Of a DNA stretch of 7,638 bases, positions 1 to 6,394 are shown piece after piece. The position numbers were made by a program, and so were the translations under genes. The stretch comes from DAOSWM01 sp035380045 (lineage in GTDB: Bacteria; Bacteroidota; Bacteroidia; Bacteroidales; Tenuifilaceae): the NCBI GenBank assembly GCA_035380045.1, contig DAOSWM010000106.1, positions 1-7,638 on the forward strand, written 5' to 3'. Under the pieces are notes generated by a model, which was given only the letters and a program-made list of their open reading frames with translations, searched no databases and was not told where the DNA came from. Within the stretch, counting starts at the first letter, position 1. Each line of letters opens with the position of its first letter.

Positions 1-60
1 CTTCAACATAACTTATTGTTTTTTAGTTAATAATTTTCAAAACAAAAATTCAAGCGTGGG

Positions 61-68
61 CAAATATA
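61..68 (-). promoter_or_regulatory. Possible -7 promoter element for a divergent gene off the left edge
   Basis: Read on the minus strand these bases are TATATTTG, an exact match to the Bacteroidota -7 consensus TAnnTTTG. No clear TTTG -33 partner is visible about 20 bp upstream, near 88-92. Transcription would run leftwards out of the window. A minus-strand ATG at 9-7 (ATG TTG AAG) could be the first codon of that gene, but three codons are far too few to call it. The same octamer occurs at 154-161 in the opposite direction, which is what a divergent intergenic region would look like. Confidence 0.35.
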
Positions 69-153
69 GAAAAAACTTTTATCCTTTCACATTAAATCAA
101 TCAGTTCACACCATTTCATCCAATGTTATTCTCTGTTTTGCGCTGAAAAAGAT

Positions 154-161
154 TATATTTG
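154..161 (+). promoter_or_regulatory. Candidate -7 promoter element for nnrE-nnrD
   Basis: TATATTTG matches the Bacteroidota -7 consensus TAnnTTTG exactly and lies 25 bp before the ATG at 187, implying a 5' UTR of about 20 nt. A TTTG at 137-140 is too close to serve as a normal -33 element, so the upstream half of this promoter is weak or absent. There is no Shine-Dalgarno sequence before the ATG, as is usual in this phylum. Confidence 0.5.
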
Positions 162-186
162 CTTATGTTTTAAAAGTCTCAAACAA

Positions 187-1704
187 ATGCGATTTTTTTT
201 AACAAGCCAAATACGTGAAATCGATAGTAAAACCATCGAACGTGAACCCATTGCCTCTATTGATTTGATGGAGAGGGCCGCAGAATCGATTTTTCGGTGG
301 ATTGTAGCAAACTACTCCTCCAAGAATTCTTTCTCCATTTTTGCCGGAAACGGCAACAACGGTGGCGATGGAGTTGCCTTGGCACGAATGCTGGCCATGG
401 TTGGATACAACGTAAACCTATACACGCTCGAAACGGATTCAAATAAAACGAAGGATCTTGAAACAAACATTCTGCGTGCCAAAAAGCAAGGATTAGTCAA
501 AATATTACATATCTCAAACTCCTCCAATTTCCCATCGCTAAGCGAAAAAAGCATTGTTATCGATGCGCTCTTCGGATCGGGGCTTACCCGTCCGCTGGAA
601 GGGATTTATGCGGAATTGGTTACGCATATAAACAAGTCGAACAGCACAGTTATTTCCATCGATATTCCATCGGGGCTTTTTGGCGAAAGGAATCCTTTCC
701 CAAATCCCAATCCGGTTGTAAAAGCAACGGTTACGTTAACCCTTCAGTTCCCCAAACTCAGCTTCTTTTTTGCAGAAAATCACGAGTTTACCGGCCACTG
801 GGAGGTTTTGCCAATTGGTCTCCACGAGAGTGCCATTAAGGAAACTCCATCCCACTTTAACTTTGTAACTTCAAAAACTGTTAACCCTCTTCTGCAAAGC
901 AGAAGTAAATTTGGGCATAAGGGAACTTACGGCCATGCCTTACTAATTGCCGGAAGCTACGGAATGATGGGCGCTGCAGTTCTGGCTACCAAAGCCTGCT
1001 TGGCTTCCGGAGTGGGGCTACTTACCGTTCACGTTCCAAAAGTTGGGTACAATATCATACAAAGTTCGGTTCCTGAAGCGCTGGTTGAAATTGACCAAAG
1101 CGAGCTAATTTTTACCGACGAGAAAGATGTTGAAAAGTTCACTGCCATTGGTATTGGCCCCGGCTTAGGTAAAGGAGTAACTCGTGCCCAAGCCATCAAA
1201 AAAGTTTTTGAAGCCAGCAAAAAACCGATGGTAATTGATGCTGACGCGCTAAATATAATTTCTGAAAACACTGAATTACTATCAATTATTCCCAAAAACT
1301 CTATTATCACTCCGCATCCCGGGGAATTCGACAGGCTTTTCGGGAAGAGCGAATGTGGCTCCCAGCGTTTTGAAGTTGCTCAAAAAATGTCGGCTAAATA
1401 CAATATAATTATTGTGCTGAAAGGTGCTTTCACACAAATTTTCACTCCAAACGGAGACATTTATTTTAACTCTACCGGAAATCCTGGAATGGCAGCTGGT
1501 GGAAGCGGCGACGTGCTAACTGGATTAATAACAGGATTGCTGGCTCAAAACTATTCTTCATTAAACGCCTCGTTGGTTGGAGTTTACATTCATGGCCTTG
1601 CAGGCGATATGGCTTGCTTTGAAATGGGTGCAAACGCAATGGTTGCATCCGATATAATAAGTTACCTGGGTAAAGCGTTTTTAAAAACTAAAAACAATTT
1701 TTGA
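187..1704 (+). CDS. nnrE-nnrD: Bifunctional NAD(P)H-hydrate epimerase / ADP-dependent NAD(P)H-hydrate dehydratase
   Basis: This cytosolic metabolite-repair enzyme restores NADH and NADPH that have become hydrated. The N-terminal YjeF_N domain (about residues 1-215) epimerises R- and S-hydrates. The C-terminal ribokinase-like domain (about 225-500) dehydrates the S form using ADP. Seen in the epimerase half: an S-Q-I-R-E-I-D start typical of the family, the GNGNNGGDG nucleotide loop at 54-62, D126 in DALFGSGL, and D159 in IDIPSG. Seen in the dehydratase half: GPGLG at 324-328, IDADALN at 350-356, TPHPGE at 375-380, VLKG at 410-413 and GGSGDVL at 438-444, with D442 the expected catalytic aspartate. 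At 505 residues it has the normal length of the fused protein. The ATG at 187 is the first start and fits the family N terminus. The TGA overlaps the ATG of the following lipoprotein gene by one base, so the two are probably co-transcribed and translationally coupled. Both active sites look intact. Confidence 0.96.
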   Translation: MRFFLTSQIREIDSKTIEREPIASIDLMERAAESIFRWIVANYSSKNSFSIFAGNGNNGGDGVALARMLAMVGYNVNLYTLETDSNKTKDLETNILRAKKQGLVKILHISNSSNFPSLSEKSIVIDALFGSGLTRPLEGIYAELVTHINKSNSTVISIDIPSGLFGERNPFPNPNPVVKATVTLTLQFPKLSFFFAENHEFTGHWEVLPIGLHESAIKETPSHFNFVTSKTVNPLLQSRSKFGHKGTYGHALLIAGSYGMMGAAVLATKACLASGVGLLTVHVPKVGYNIIQSSVPEALVEIDQSELIFTDEKDVEKFTAIGIGPGLGKGVTRAQAIKKVFEASKKPMVIDADALNIISENTELLSIIPKNSIITPHPGEFDRLFGKSECGSQRFEVAQKMSAKYNIIIVLKGAFTQIFTPNGDIYFNSTGNPGMAAGGSGDVLTGLITGLLAQNYSSLNASLVGVYIHGLAGDMACFEMGANAMVASDIISYLGKAFLKTKNNF

Positions 1705-2843
1705 TGTATATGAGAAAAATCGTTACTATTCTGCTTATCTCGTTGCTGGCTACTGCCTGCAGCAAGAAAACCACAACCATAACCCCCATCAATTTAACCT
1801 CCTCGCTTTCTCCCCACGGTATGGTTTACGCGCTGCCATTAACAACCTATCGTATTAAGGTTGAGTCGGTTCAAATCATTGAAATTCCAGGTCCTTACGC
1901 CCAGTTTGCCGAACGATTTATGGGAATATCCAATGTAATCACCAAAAAGAATTCTGAGTGGGAAATACAATCGGTTGATGCAACTAGCGATAACGAAGCC
2001 GACATAAGCGCTCTATTCGTAATTGAACCCAACGAAACATTTCAGAGCGACTTTTTAAAACTTACATCGCAAGGTTTAATTATTCCAACATCAAACATCC
2101 ATTTCGACGGAATAAATAAGGTTGGAATGCAACCTGCTCCGGAACCTGCCACTCCCATTTATACCGACCTTTCCACCACACCATTCATTGTTGCCGAACG
2201 AACAACTCACTACTCACGAGTTTTTCAGGACAGCACGTTTGTTAGGGTTCCGGTACACAAAACGGTTACTGTTGAAAAATCTATTGAGGATAAAGCGCTT
2301 GAAGCAGCCGAATTTATTTTTCTACTTCGTAAACGGAGATTTGAGCTACTAAATGGTGATGCCGATTTCATTGCCGAAGGCAAGGCTGCCGAGGCTGTTC
2401 TCAAAGAAATTTCGAAGCTTGAACAGGAATACCTTTCGCTGTTTATTGGAAAAAGTTTTGAGCAGAAATCCACTCACTGGTTCGATTACACCCCAAAACC
2501 CAACGGGAATAGCGCAACCATTCTTTTCCGATTTTCTCCAAGCAAGGGTGTCGTTTCGGCTTCAGATTTAAGTGGAAGCCCGGTATTAATTTCAGCATCG
2601 CCAAATGGCGAGTGGCAGGGTACTGAATTGTTAAAACAACTTTCAACCGAAAAGGAAACTCCACGAACCGATGCAGTTTACTTCCGTATTCCGATTCCTA
2701 TTGACTTAAAAGTAACTTTCGAAAACCAAGACCTTTTTCACATACGAACCTCAGTATACCAATTCGGGCCACTTGTTCGAATGCCTGCCAACTTCTTTAT
2801 GAAGGAATACGGAAACATCCATTTTATGAAACCAGAACAATAA
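1704..2843 (+). CDS. DUF4831 family lipoprotein
   Basis: This is a predicted lipoprotein of a Bacteroidota family with no established function. The ATG at 1704 shares its A with the stop of nnrE-nnrD (TGATG), giving 379 residues. A second in-frame ATG at 1710 (MRKIV...) would make an equally good signal peptide. A basic start is followed by the hydrophobic stretch IVTILLISLLATA and then C19, the likely lipidated cysteine. The residues after it (SKKTTT) are not acidic, unlike the known Bacteroidota surface-export signal, so a periplasm-facing location is more likely; this is an inference. Family features seen: G-M-V-Y-A-L-P at 39-45, PGPYAQFAERFMGI at 62-75, a conserved charged helix at 195-219 (E-D-K-A...E-A-A...L-R-K-R-R-F-E-L-L-N-G-D), and the closing YQFGPL at 352-357. 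No catalytic motif is apparent. The overlap with nnrE-nnrD ties its expression to that gene but does not show a shared role. Confidence 0.85.
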   Translation: MYMRKIVTILLISLLATACSKKTTTITPINLTSSLSPHGMVYALPLTTYRIKVESVQIIEIPGPYAQFAERFMGISNVITKKNSEWEIQSVDATSDNEADISALFVIEPNETFQSDFLKLTSQGLIIPTSNIHFDGINKVGMQPAPEPATPIYTDLSTTPFIVAERTTHYSRVFQDSTFVRVPVHKTVTVEKSIEDKALEAAEFIFLLRKRRFELLNGDADFIAEGKAAEAVLKEISKLEQEYLSLFIGKSFEQKSTHWFDYTPKPNGNSATILFRFSPSKGVVSASDLSGSPVLISASPNGEWQGTELLKQLSTEKETPRTDAVYFRIPIPIDLKVTFENQDLFHIRTSVYQFGPLVRMPANFFMKEYGNIHFMKPEQ

Positions 2844-2869
2844 AAAATGGCCGAGCAAAAACTCGGCCA
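2842..2869 (-). terminator. Rho-independent terminator of the thioredoxin-like gene
   Basis: TGGCCGAG (2848-2855) pairs perfectly with CTCGGCCA (2862-2869) around a 6-nt loop. Read on the minus strand the 8-bp stem is followed by six T residues (2847-2842), so it should end the transcript of the thioredoxin-like gene, whose stop is at 2894. On the plus strand the stem is followed by AAAATTGC, with no T tract. It would therefore be a poor terminator for the DUF4831 gene, even though the hairpin touches that gene's stop codon. Confidence 0.85.
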
Positions 2870-2893
2870 AAATTGCACTGTTAGTATATCAAT

Positions 2894-3436
2894 TTATTCT
2901 TCAGCAATCTTTCCAACAAAGTTTTGACTAAAAACGTCGAATGCAGTTGTTTTGTAGTGTTCCTCGGCAAAGTAAACCAGTATTGGCTCAATTTGTTTCG
3001 GGGTGTAGTAACCGGGAACAGCTGTAAGCAGCTGGTTCTCGCCATCGAGGTATGCAATTGATGGATAGGACATTTTGCCTTGTAACAAGGCAGCAGCCAG
3101 CTGGTGTGGACTTCTACGTCCAGTACCCTCATTCTTAAACTCGTATCCCTGAAAGGTAATAGGTGCGGTTGACTCGGCGTTGAACTTCACCGGGTAGTAA
3201 TGCTCATTCAAGTATTCAGCAATTTTAGGGTGGCTGAACGTTTTCTGGTCCATCACCTTACACCAGCTACACCAATCGGTGTACACGTCAACAAACAGCT
3301 TCTTAGGATTCTTTTCGTTAAGCTTTATGGCCTCCTCAAAGGTGTACCACTTCACAGCAGGTTCGGCAGGTTTTTGCGATTGTGCATTGCATCCAAAGAA
3401 CGCAACAGCCACAAAAATAAACATCAGTCTCTTCAT
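2894..3436 (-). CDS. Thioredoxin-fold lipoprotein or periplasmic thiol-disulfide protein
   Basis: This is a 180-residue exported protein with a thioredoxin-like fold of the Thioredoxin_7/DUF255-like type. The N terminus MKRLMFIFVAVAFFGC is a short signal sequence ending at C16, probably lipidated, although cleavage after the N-A-Q that follows is also possible. The redox centre is C56-S-W-C59 in the context D-W-C-S-W-C-K-V-M-D, followed by the family's typical T-F-S-H-P. P125 in M-S-Y-P-S is the expected cis-proline beside the active site. This differs from the classical W-C-G-P-C of thioredoxins, so the redox potential is probably different. Its likely job is reducing or oxidising cysteines of envelope proteins; the partner is unknown. 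It has its own candidate promoter and a strong terminator, so it appears monocistronic, convergent with the DUF4831 gene and 113 bp from the kinase gene upstream of it. Confidence 0.88.
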   Translation of the reverse strand: MKRLMFIFVAVAFFGCNAQSQKPAEPAVKWYTFEEAIKLNEKNPKKLFVDVYTDWCSWCKVMDQKTFSHPKIAEYLNEHYYPVKFNAESTAPITFQGYEFKNEGTGRRSPHQLAAALLQGKMSYPSIAYLDGENQLLTAVPGYYTPKQIEPILVYFAEEHYKTTAFDVFSQNFVGKIAEE

Positions 3437-3501
3437 TTACAAGGCGTTATGGTTTATATTTAATAATTCACATATATAAATATCATCGATTGTATGTGTA
3501 A

Positions 3502-3509
3502 CAAAACTA
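3502..3509 (-). promoter_or_regulatory. Candidate -7 promoter element of the thioredoxin-like gene
   Basis: On the minus strand this is TAGTTTTG, matching TAnnTTTG. It is 66 bp upstream of the ATG at 3436, implying a leader of about 60 nt. No good -33 TTTG is seen at the expected distance. The predicted leader contains an imperfect inverted repeat (CACATA at 3469-3474 with TATGTG at 3493-3498). Confidence 0.4.
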
Positions 3510-3549
3510 ATCTAAAATTGTTTACTACATAAACTGTACCTATTTTTTT

Positions 3550-4401
3550 TTAGCACCTTTTTTGATTCTTATGAAATGTAGCAAGTTCATTCATTGGGTA
3601 CTGAAGAAATTTCGATGTTACACCTCCGGCTTGCTTGAGTTCATCCTCAAAAAAATCTTGAAAAATATATCCAACGGAACCTATAACACCAACAGGTTCG
3701 TTTGGAAAACCTCGGTAGCAAAGCAAATGGTTACGAACCAGCTCACGGAACGCCTCACGAACAATTGATTGTACCTCTGTATAGCCAATGTTTTCCTTTA
3801 AAAAAGGGACAAAACTTGCCAGAAACTGGCTGGGTGACTTTTGGCTATATATTTTCGAGAGTATTTGGGCAACACTCAGGCTACAAAACTTTTCAAGTTC
3901 ACCTTCCAATTGCTGTGGGAGCTGATGGTACAGCCACCTTTTAATCAGCCGATTCCCCATATTTGCTCCGCTACCCTCATCGCCAAGTGCGTAACCTAAA
4001 GAGGGGGTTTTTTGTATTATTGATGTTCCGTTGTAGTAGGCAACGTTGGAGCCAGTTCCCAGAATTACAGCAAAACCAGCATTGTTTTGAAACAACGCTC
4101 TGGCTGCAGCCAGAATGTCAGTGCTAACTTCAATTCCAGCATTCTCAAATATTTTTGAAAGGTACAATTTTACTACGTCCTGCTTTTCTTTCGTTCCGCA
4201 ACCCGCCCCATAAAACCAAACTTTTTCAACTTCGTAAACCGAAAAGCTGCGTGGGAAAGAACCAAGAATTTCACGTTCAAAATCGTCTCTTTCTGTAAAA
4301 TAGGGATTTAATCCTGCTGATAAAAAGTCAATATGGTCGCTTTGATTAGGTATCAGTCTCCACTGAGTTTTTGTTGATCCGCTGTCGGCAATTAGAATCA
4401 T
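3550..4401 (-). CDS. BadF/BadG/BcrA/BcrD-type ATPase, N-acetylglucosamine kinase-like
   Basis: This is a 283-residue cytosolic sugar kinase of the ASKHA (actin/hexokinase) fold. It is closest to the N-acetylglucosamine kinase-like members common in Bacteroidota, which would phosphorylate GlcNAc or a related amino sugar with ATP. Seen: phosphate-1 loop D6-S-G-S-T-K-T-Q-W; a YGAGCG segment at 64-69; T-D95-I-L-A-A-A-R, where D95 is the likely catalytic base; phosphate-2 loop LGTGSN at 114-119; GYALGDEGSGA at 136-146; and a C-terminal GSVGYIFQDFF segment of the adenosine-binding region. Length and both ends fit the family. The sugar actually used cannot be read from the sequence. The gene starts 53 bp after the substrate-binding protein gene with no terminator between, so the two are probably one transcript. 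The bases just before its ATG are GATT/GGCT tandem repeats rather than a normal leader. Confidence 0.88.
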   Translation of the reverse strand: MILIADSGSTKTQWRLIPNQSDHIDFLSAGLNPYFTERDDFEREILGSFPRSFSVYEVEKVWFYGAGCGTKEKQDVVKLYLSKIFENAGIEVSTDILAAARALFQNNAGFAVILGTGSNVAYYNGTSIIQKTPSLGYALGDEGSGANMGNRLIKRWLYHQLPQQLEGELEKFCSLSVAQILSKIYSQKSPSQFLASFVPFLKENIGYTEVQSIVREAFRELVRNHLLCYRGFPNEPVGVIGSVGYIFQDFFEDELKQAGGVTSKFLQYPMNELATFHKNQKRC

Positions 4402-4408
4402 TTGAATT

Positions 4409-4448
4409 GATTGATTGATTGATTGGCTGATTGATTGATTGGCTGATT
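4409..4448. repeat. Tetranucleotide tandem repeat (GATT/GGCT)
   Basis: Ten consecutive 4-base units fill 40 bp: GATT x4, GGCT, GATT x3, GGCT, GATT. The higher-order pattern (a run of GATT closed by GGCT) occurs twice, suggesting duplication of a larger block by slippage. On the coding strand it reads AATC/AGCC and ends 7 bp before the ATG of the kinase gene (4401). It lies wholly in the 53-bp gap after the substrate-binding protein stop. Changes in copy number would alter leader length and spacing but not the reading frame. Confidence 0.95.
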
Positions 4449-4454
4449 TATTTT

Positions 4455-6101
4455 TTATTTTAGTGGTTTAACTTTCACTCTTTTAAGCACTAGAAGGTTC
4501 ATTGGGTTAACCCCCAAACCCTCAACGTTTTTTTGAGTAAACCGTACAACTTTATCATAAAAAAGTGGAATTACAGGGGCATTACTCATAACCAGCGAAT
4601 CCATTGCTCTGTAACTTACGAAACGCTCCGTTTCGTTAAAACTTTCGAGTGCCGAGTTGTATAACTCATCGTATTTTGAATTTGAAAAATGGGTGTAATT
4701 GGGGCCGTTAGGACTGAAATTCGCTGAGTAGAAAAGCGAGAGGTAATTCTCGGCATCGGCATAGTCGGCCACCCAACTTGCTCTGAAGAGCAACATTTTC
4801 GAGTTTGCCATCATCTCGCGGTAAGCTGCACCCGGAAAAACCTCAACCTGAATAGGAATTCCAAACTCCCCAAGCTGATGCTGAATGAACTCACAAATAT
4901 CAACATAATCCTCGGTAGTACAAATTGATATTGGGGTTAAACCCTTCCCACCAGGAAAACCTGCAGCCGTTAGCAAGCTGTCAGCCTTTTTGGGGTTGTA
5001 GGTAAATCCCTTAAGTTTACTTGTAAAACCGGGCATTCCCATTGGTACAAAGCCAGCATGCGCCGGGTAACCCATATTACTTCGTAGGTAGGTAATCATT
5101 TTTTCTCGGTCGAACCCGTAACCTATTGCCTTACGAACCTCGGGGAAACGGAGCGGACTTGTTTTCACAATCTCCAGAGTCGTATCAACAAGAATTCCAA
5201 GGTATTCAGTATTGAGGTAGGGTCCGGTAATCATTCTAATGGAGTTGGAATACTTAGGGTTTAATTTTCCCGAACGGGTAAGAAGCTCATCCTTCGATGC
5301 TGCATAAACTCCGGAGATAAAGTCGATGTTTCCATTTAGGAACTCGAGGAACTCCGATTGCTTATCGGCTGTAAAAGTTATGCTTACCGCTTCGAGGTAG
5401 GGTAAAGAATTACCAGAGCCATCCACCTCAAAATAGTTCTCATTCCTTCTGAATACAAGTTTCTCTCCCTCCTTCCAGTATTTAAACTTGAATGGCCCGG
5501 TACCTACCGGATTTCTCCGGAACTCTTTTCCATAGAACTCAACAGCCTCCTTTGGCACAACGTATGCATATGGCATTGAGAGGATTCCAAGAAACGGTGG
5601 AAACGGACGCTTCAGGTACACCACCAGTGTGGAATCGTTGGTTGCCTTGCAACCATTTGTTGTCCCTTTACGATTCACATCGAGAACGCTAAAAACCCAC
5701 GAACCGGGCGAAGCTACCTGCGGGTCGAGAATTCTGCCAAAGCTGTAAACAAAATCGCTGGCCACTACTCGTCTTCCAAAACCTCCCTCAAATGCTGGAG
5801 AGTTGTGAAAAAACACGTCGGAACGAAGGGTAAAAGTGTAGGTTATACCATCATCGGAAACTTCCCACATTTTTGCTATGGAAGGCGATACAGTTAGCGA
5901 ATCAGAAAGTTCAACCAACCCATTGTAAAGCTGGTGAACCGGCCAAATTAAAGGTAAACTACGAGCATATGCAGGGTCGAGAGAGGTTATACCCTTGCTC
6001 TCATTATAGCGAAATACCATTCCCCTGTCCTCGTTTTTATCGTGATGAGAACAGGAAAAAAATAGAGCTGCAAAAGTTAAAAAAAGAAGATGCTTCTTCA
6101 T
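4455..6101 (-). CDS. ABC transporter substrate-binding lipoprotein, family 5 (peptide/oligopeptide type)
   Basis: This is a 548-residue solute-binding protein of the SBP_bac_5 family, which captures peptides (or, in some members, nickel, opines or sugars) for an ABC importer. The start at 6101 is preferred because MKKHLLFLTFAALFFSC is a compact lipoprotein signal peptide with C17 as the lipid site. An in-frame ATG at 6170 would add 23 residues with a second hydrophobic stretch and begins just after a terminator. Family marks seen: a leader N-E-S-K-G-I-T-S-L-D-P-A near 33-44, W-E-V-S-D-D-G-I-T-Y-T-F-T-L-R at 79-93, the signature V-A-S-D-F-V-Y-S-F-G-R-I-L-D-P at 113-127, and N-P-V-G-T-G-P-F at 197-204. 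Length is normal for the family. No permease or ATPase gene adjoins it, so it is an orphan in this window. The next gene downstream is a GlcNAc-kinase-like gene, which hints at recycling of cell-wall material; this is an inference. The 5' leader has attenuator-like structure. Confidence 0.92.
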   Translation of the reverse strand: MKKHLLFLTFAALFFSCSHHDKNEDRGMVFRYNESKGITSLDPAYARSLPLIWPVHQLYNGLVELSDSLTVSPSIAKMWEVSDDGITYTFTLRSDVFFHNSPAFEGGFGRRVVASDFVYSFGRILDPQVASPGSWVFSVLDVNRKGTTNGCKATNDSTLVVYLKRPFPPFLGILSMPYAYVVPKEAVEFYGKEFRRNPVGTGPFKFKYWKEGEKLVFRRNENYFEVDGSGNSLPYLEAVSITFTADKQSEFLEFLNGNIDFISGVYAASKDELLTRSGKLNPKYSNSIRMITGPYLNTEYLGILVDTTLEIVKTSPLRFPEVRKAIGYGFDREKMITYLRSNMGYPAHAGFVPMGMPGFTSKLKGFTYNPKKADSLLTAAGFPGGKGLTPISICTTEDYVDICEFIQHQLGEFGIPIQVEVFPGAAYREMMANSKMLLFRASWVADYADAENYLSLFYSANFSPNGPNYTHFSNSKYDELYNSALESFNETERFVSYRAMDSLVMSNAPVIPLFYDKVVRFTQKNVEGLGVNPMNLLVLKRVKVKPLK

Positions 6102-6170
6102 ACCAATACAAAGAAACAAAAAAGAAATAAGAACTGATATTCGGAAATTGATTTTGAATGAGAATGCCAT

Positions 6171-6205
6171 AAAAAGAAACCGGGCCTGCTCACAGACCCG
6201 GTTTC
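6171..6205 (-). terminator. Intrinsic terminator in the leader of the substrate-binding protein gene
   Basis: GAAACCGGG (6176-6184) pairs perfectly with CCCGGTTTC (6197-6205). Inside it, CTG (6186-6188) pairs with CAG (6193-6195) after one mismatch, leaving a 4-nt loop. On the minus strand the hairpin is followed at once by TTTTT (6175-6171). It ends 70 bp upstream of the preferred start of the substrate-binding protein gene and about 190 bp after the stop of the 198-residue gene. It could therefore end a small RNA, control entry into the downstream gene, or close a long 3' UTR. Confidence 0.8.
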
Positions 6206-6292
6206 ACACCCTAAAAAATTAACCTAAAAGCAAAAACCTGAAACCAACTATAAACCCTAAAACCAAACCAATCAGGTTGTCTTGCAATTACT
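6171..6292 (-). ncRNA. Candidate attenuator/riboswitch-like leader or small RNA
   Basis: Reading on the minus strand from a possible transcription start near 6292, two helices compete. Helix 1 pairs AACCTGA (rc of 6272-6278) with TCAGGTT (rc of 6235-6241). The alternative helix pairs GGTTTCA (rc of 6239-6245) with TGAAACC (rc of 6200-6206), and two G-U pairs can extend it. The two helices share bases 6239-6241, so they exclude each other. The alternative helix also consumes the 5' arm of the terminator at 6176-6205. This is the usual order of anti-antiterminator, antiterminator and terminator. The RNA strand is very poor in C between 6210 and 6271. I do not recognise a known riboswitch class, and chance pairing in low-complexity sequence is possible. 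The alternative reading is a free-standing small RNA of about 120 nt. Confidence 0.4.
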
Positions 6293-6298
6293 AGAACG

Positions 6299-6306
6299 CA
6301 AAAATA
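6299..6306 (-). promoter_or_regulatory. Possible -7 promoter element for the structured leader and substrate-binding protein gene
   Basis: On the minus strand this is TATTTTTG, fitting TAnnTTTG, and it lies just upstream of the structured leader. A TTG at 6321-6319 is only 12 bp away, too close for a standard -33 element. No better -7 match is visible between here and the start codon at 6101. Confidence 0.35.
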
Positions 6307-6365
6307 GGCATATTGTTTCAACTTTATGTTAAAAGAAACGGTGATTTAGAACACCTTTTTTATAT

Positions 6366-6380
6366 AATTGTATTACAATT
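6366..6380. other. 15-bp palindrome, possible operator
   Basis: AATTGTA and TACAATT form a perfect inverted repeat with one central base, 15 bp after the stop of the 198-residue gene and about 60 bp upstream of the possible promoter at 6299-6306. It has no following T tract on either strand that would make it a terminator. Such sites can bind dimeric regulators, but in an A/T-rich spacer a match of this length may arise by chance. Confidence 0.25.
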
Positions 6381-6394
6381 GTTTAAATGAAGTA

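Noticed and set aside
257..1310. Open minus-strand frames opposite nnrE-nnrD (257-466, 312-554, 1029-1310)
   Set aside because: They lie wholly inside a strongly conserved gene, have biased low-complexity translations, and lack a promoter or family resemblance.
2122..2664. Open frames on both strands inside the DUF4831 gene
   Set aside because: They overlap a well-supported family protein, are short, and encode nothing recognisable.
3520..3534. GTTTA/TAAAC hairpin downstream of the kinase gene as a terminator
   Set aside because: The stem is only 5 bp of A/T-rich pairs with a weak T run after it; the real end of the kinase transcript is not evident.
3541..3566. Possible frameshift at the A-rich 3' end of the kinase gene
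   Set aside because: The protein ends just after the segment that closes other family members and the length is normal, so the unusual final residues need no frameshift.
5492..6130. Plus-strand open frames opposite the substrate-binding protein gene
   Set aside because: They are shadows of a conserved coding frame; the one reaching 6130 only extends through the signal-peptide region.
6339..6360. Plus-strand GGTG/CACC stem followed by T residues
   Set aside because: The stem is only 4 bp and there is no plus-strand gene upstream for it to terminate.
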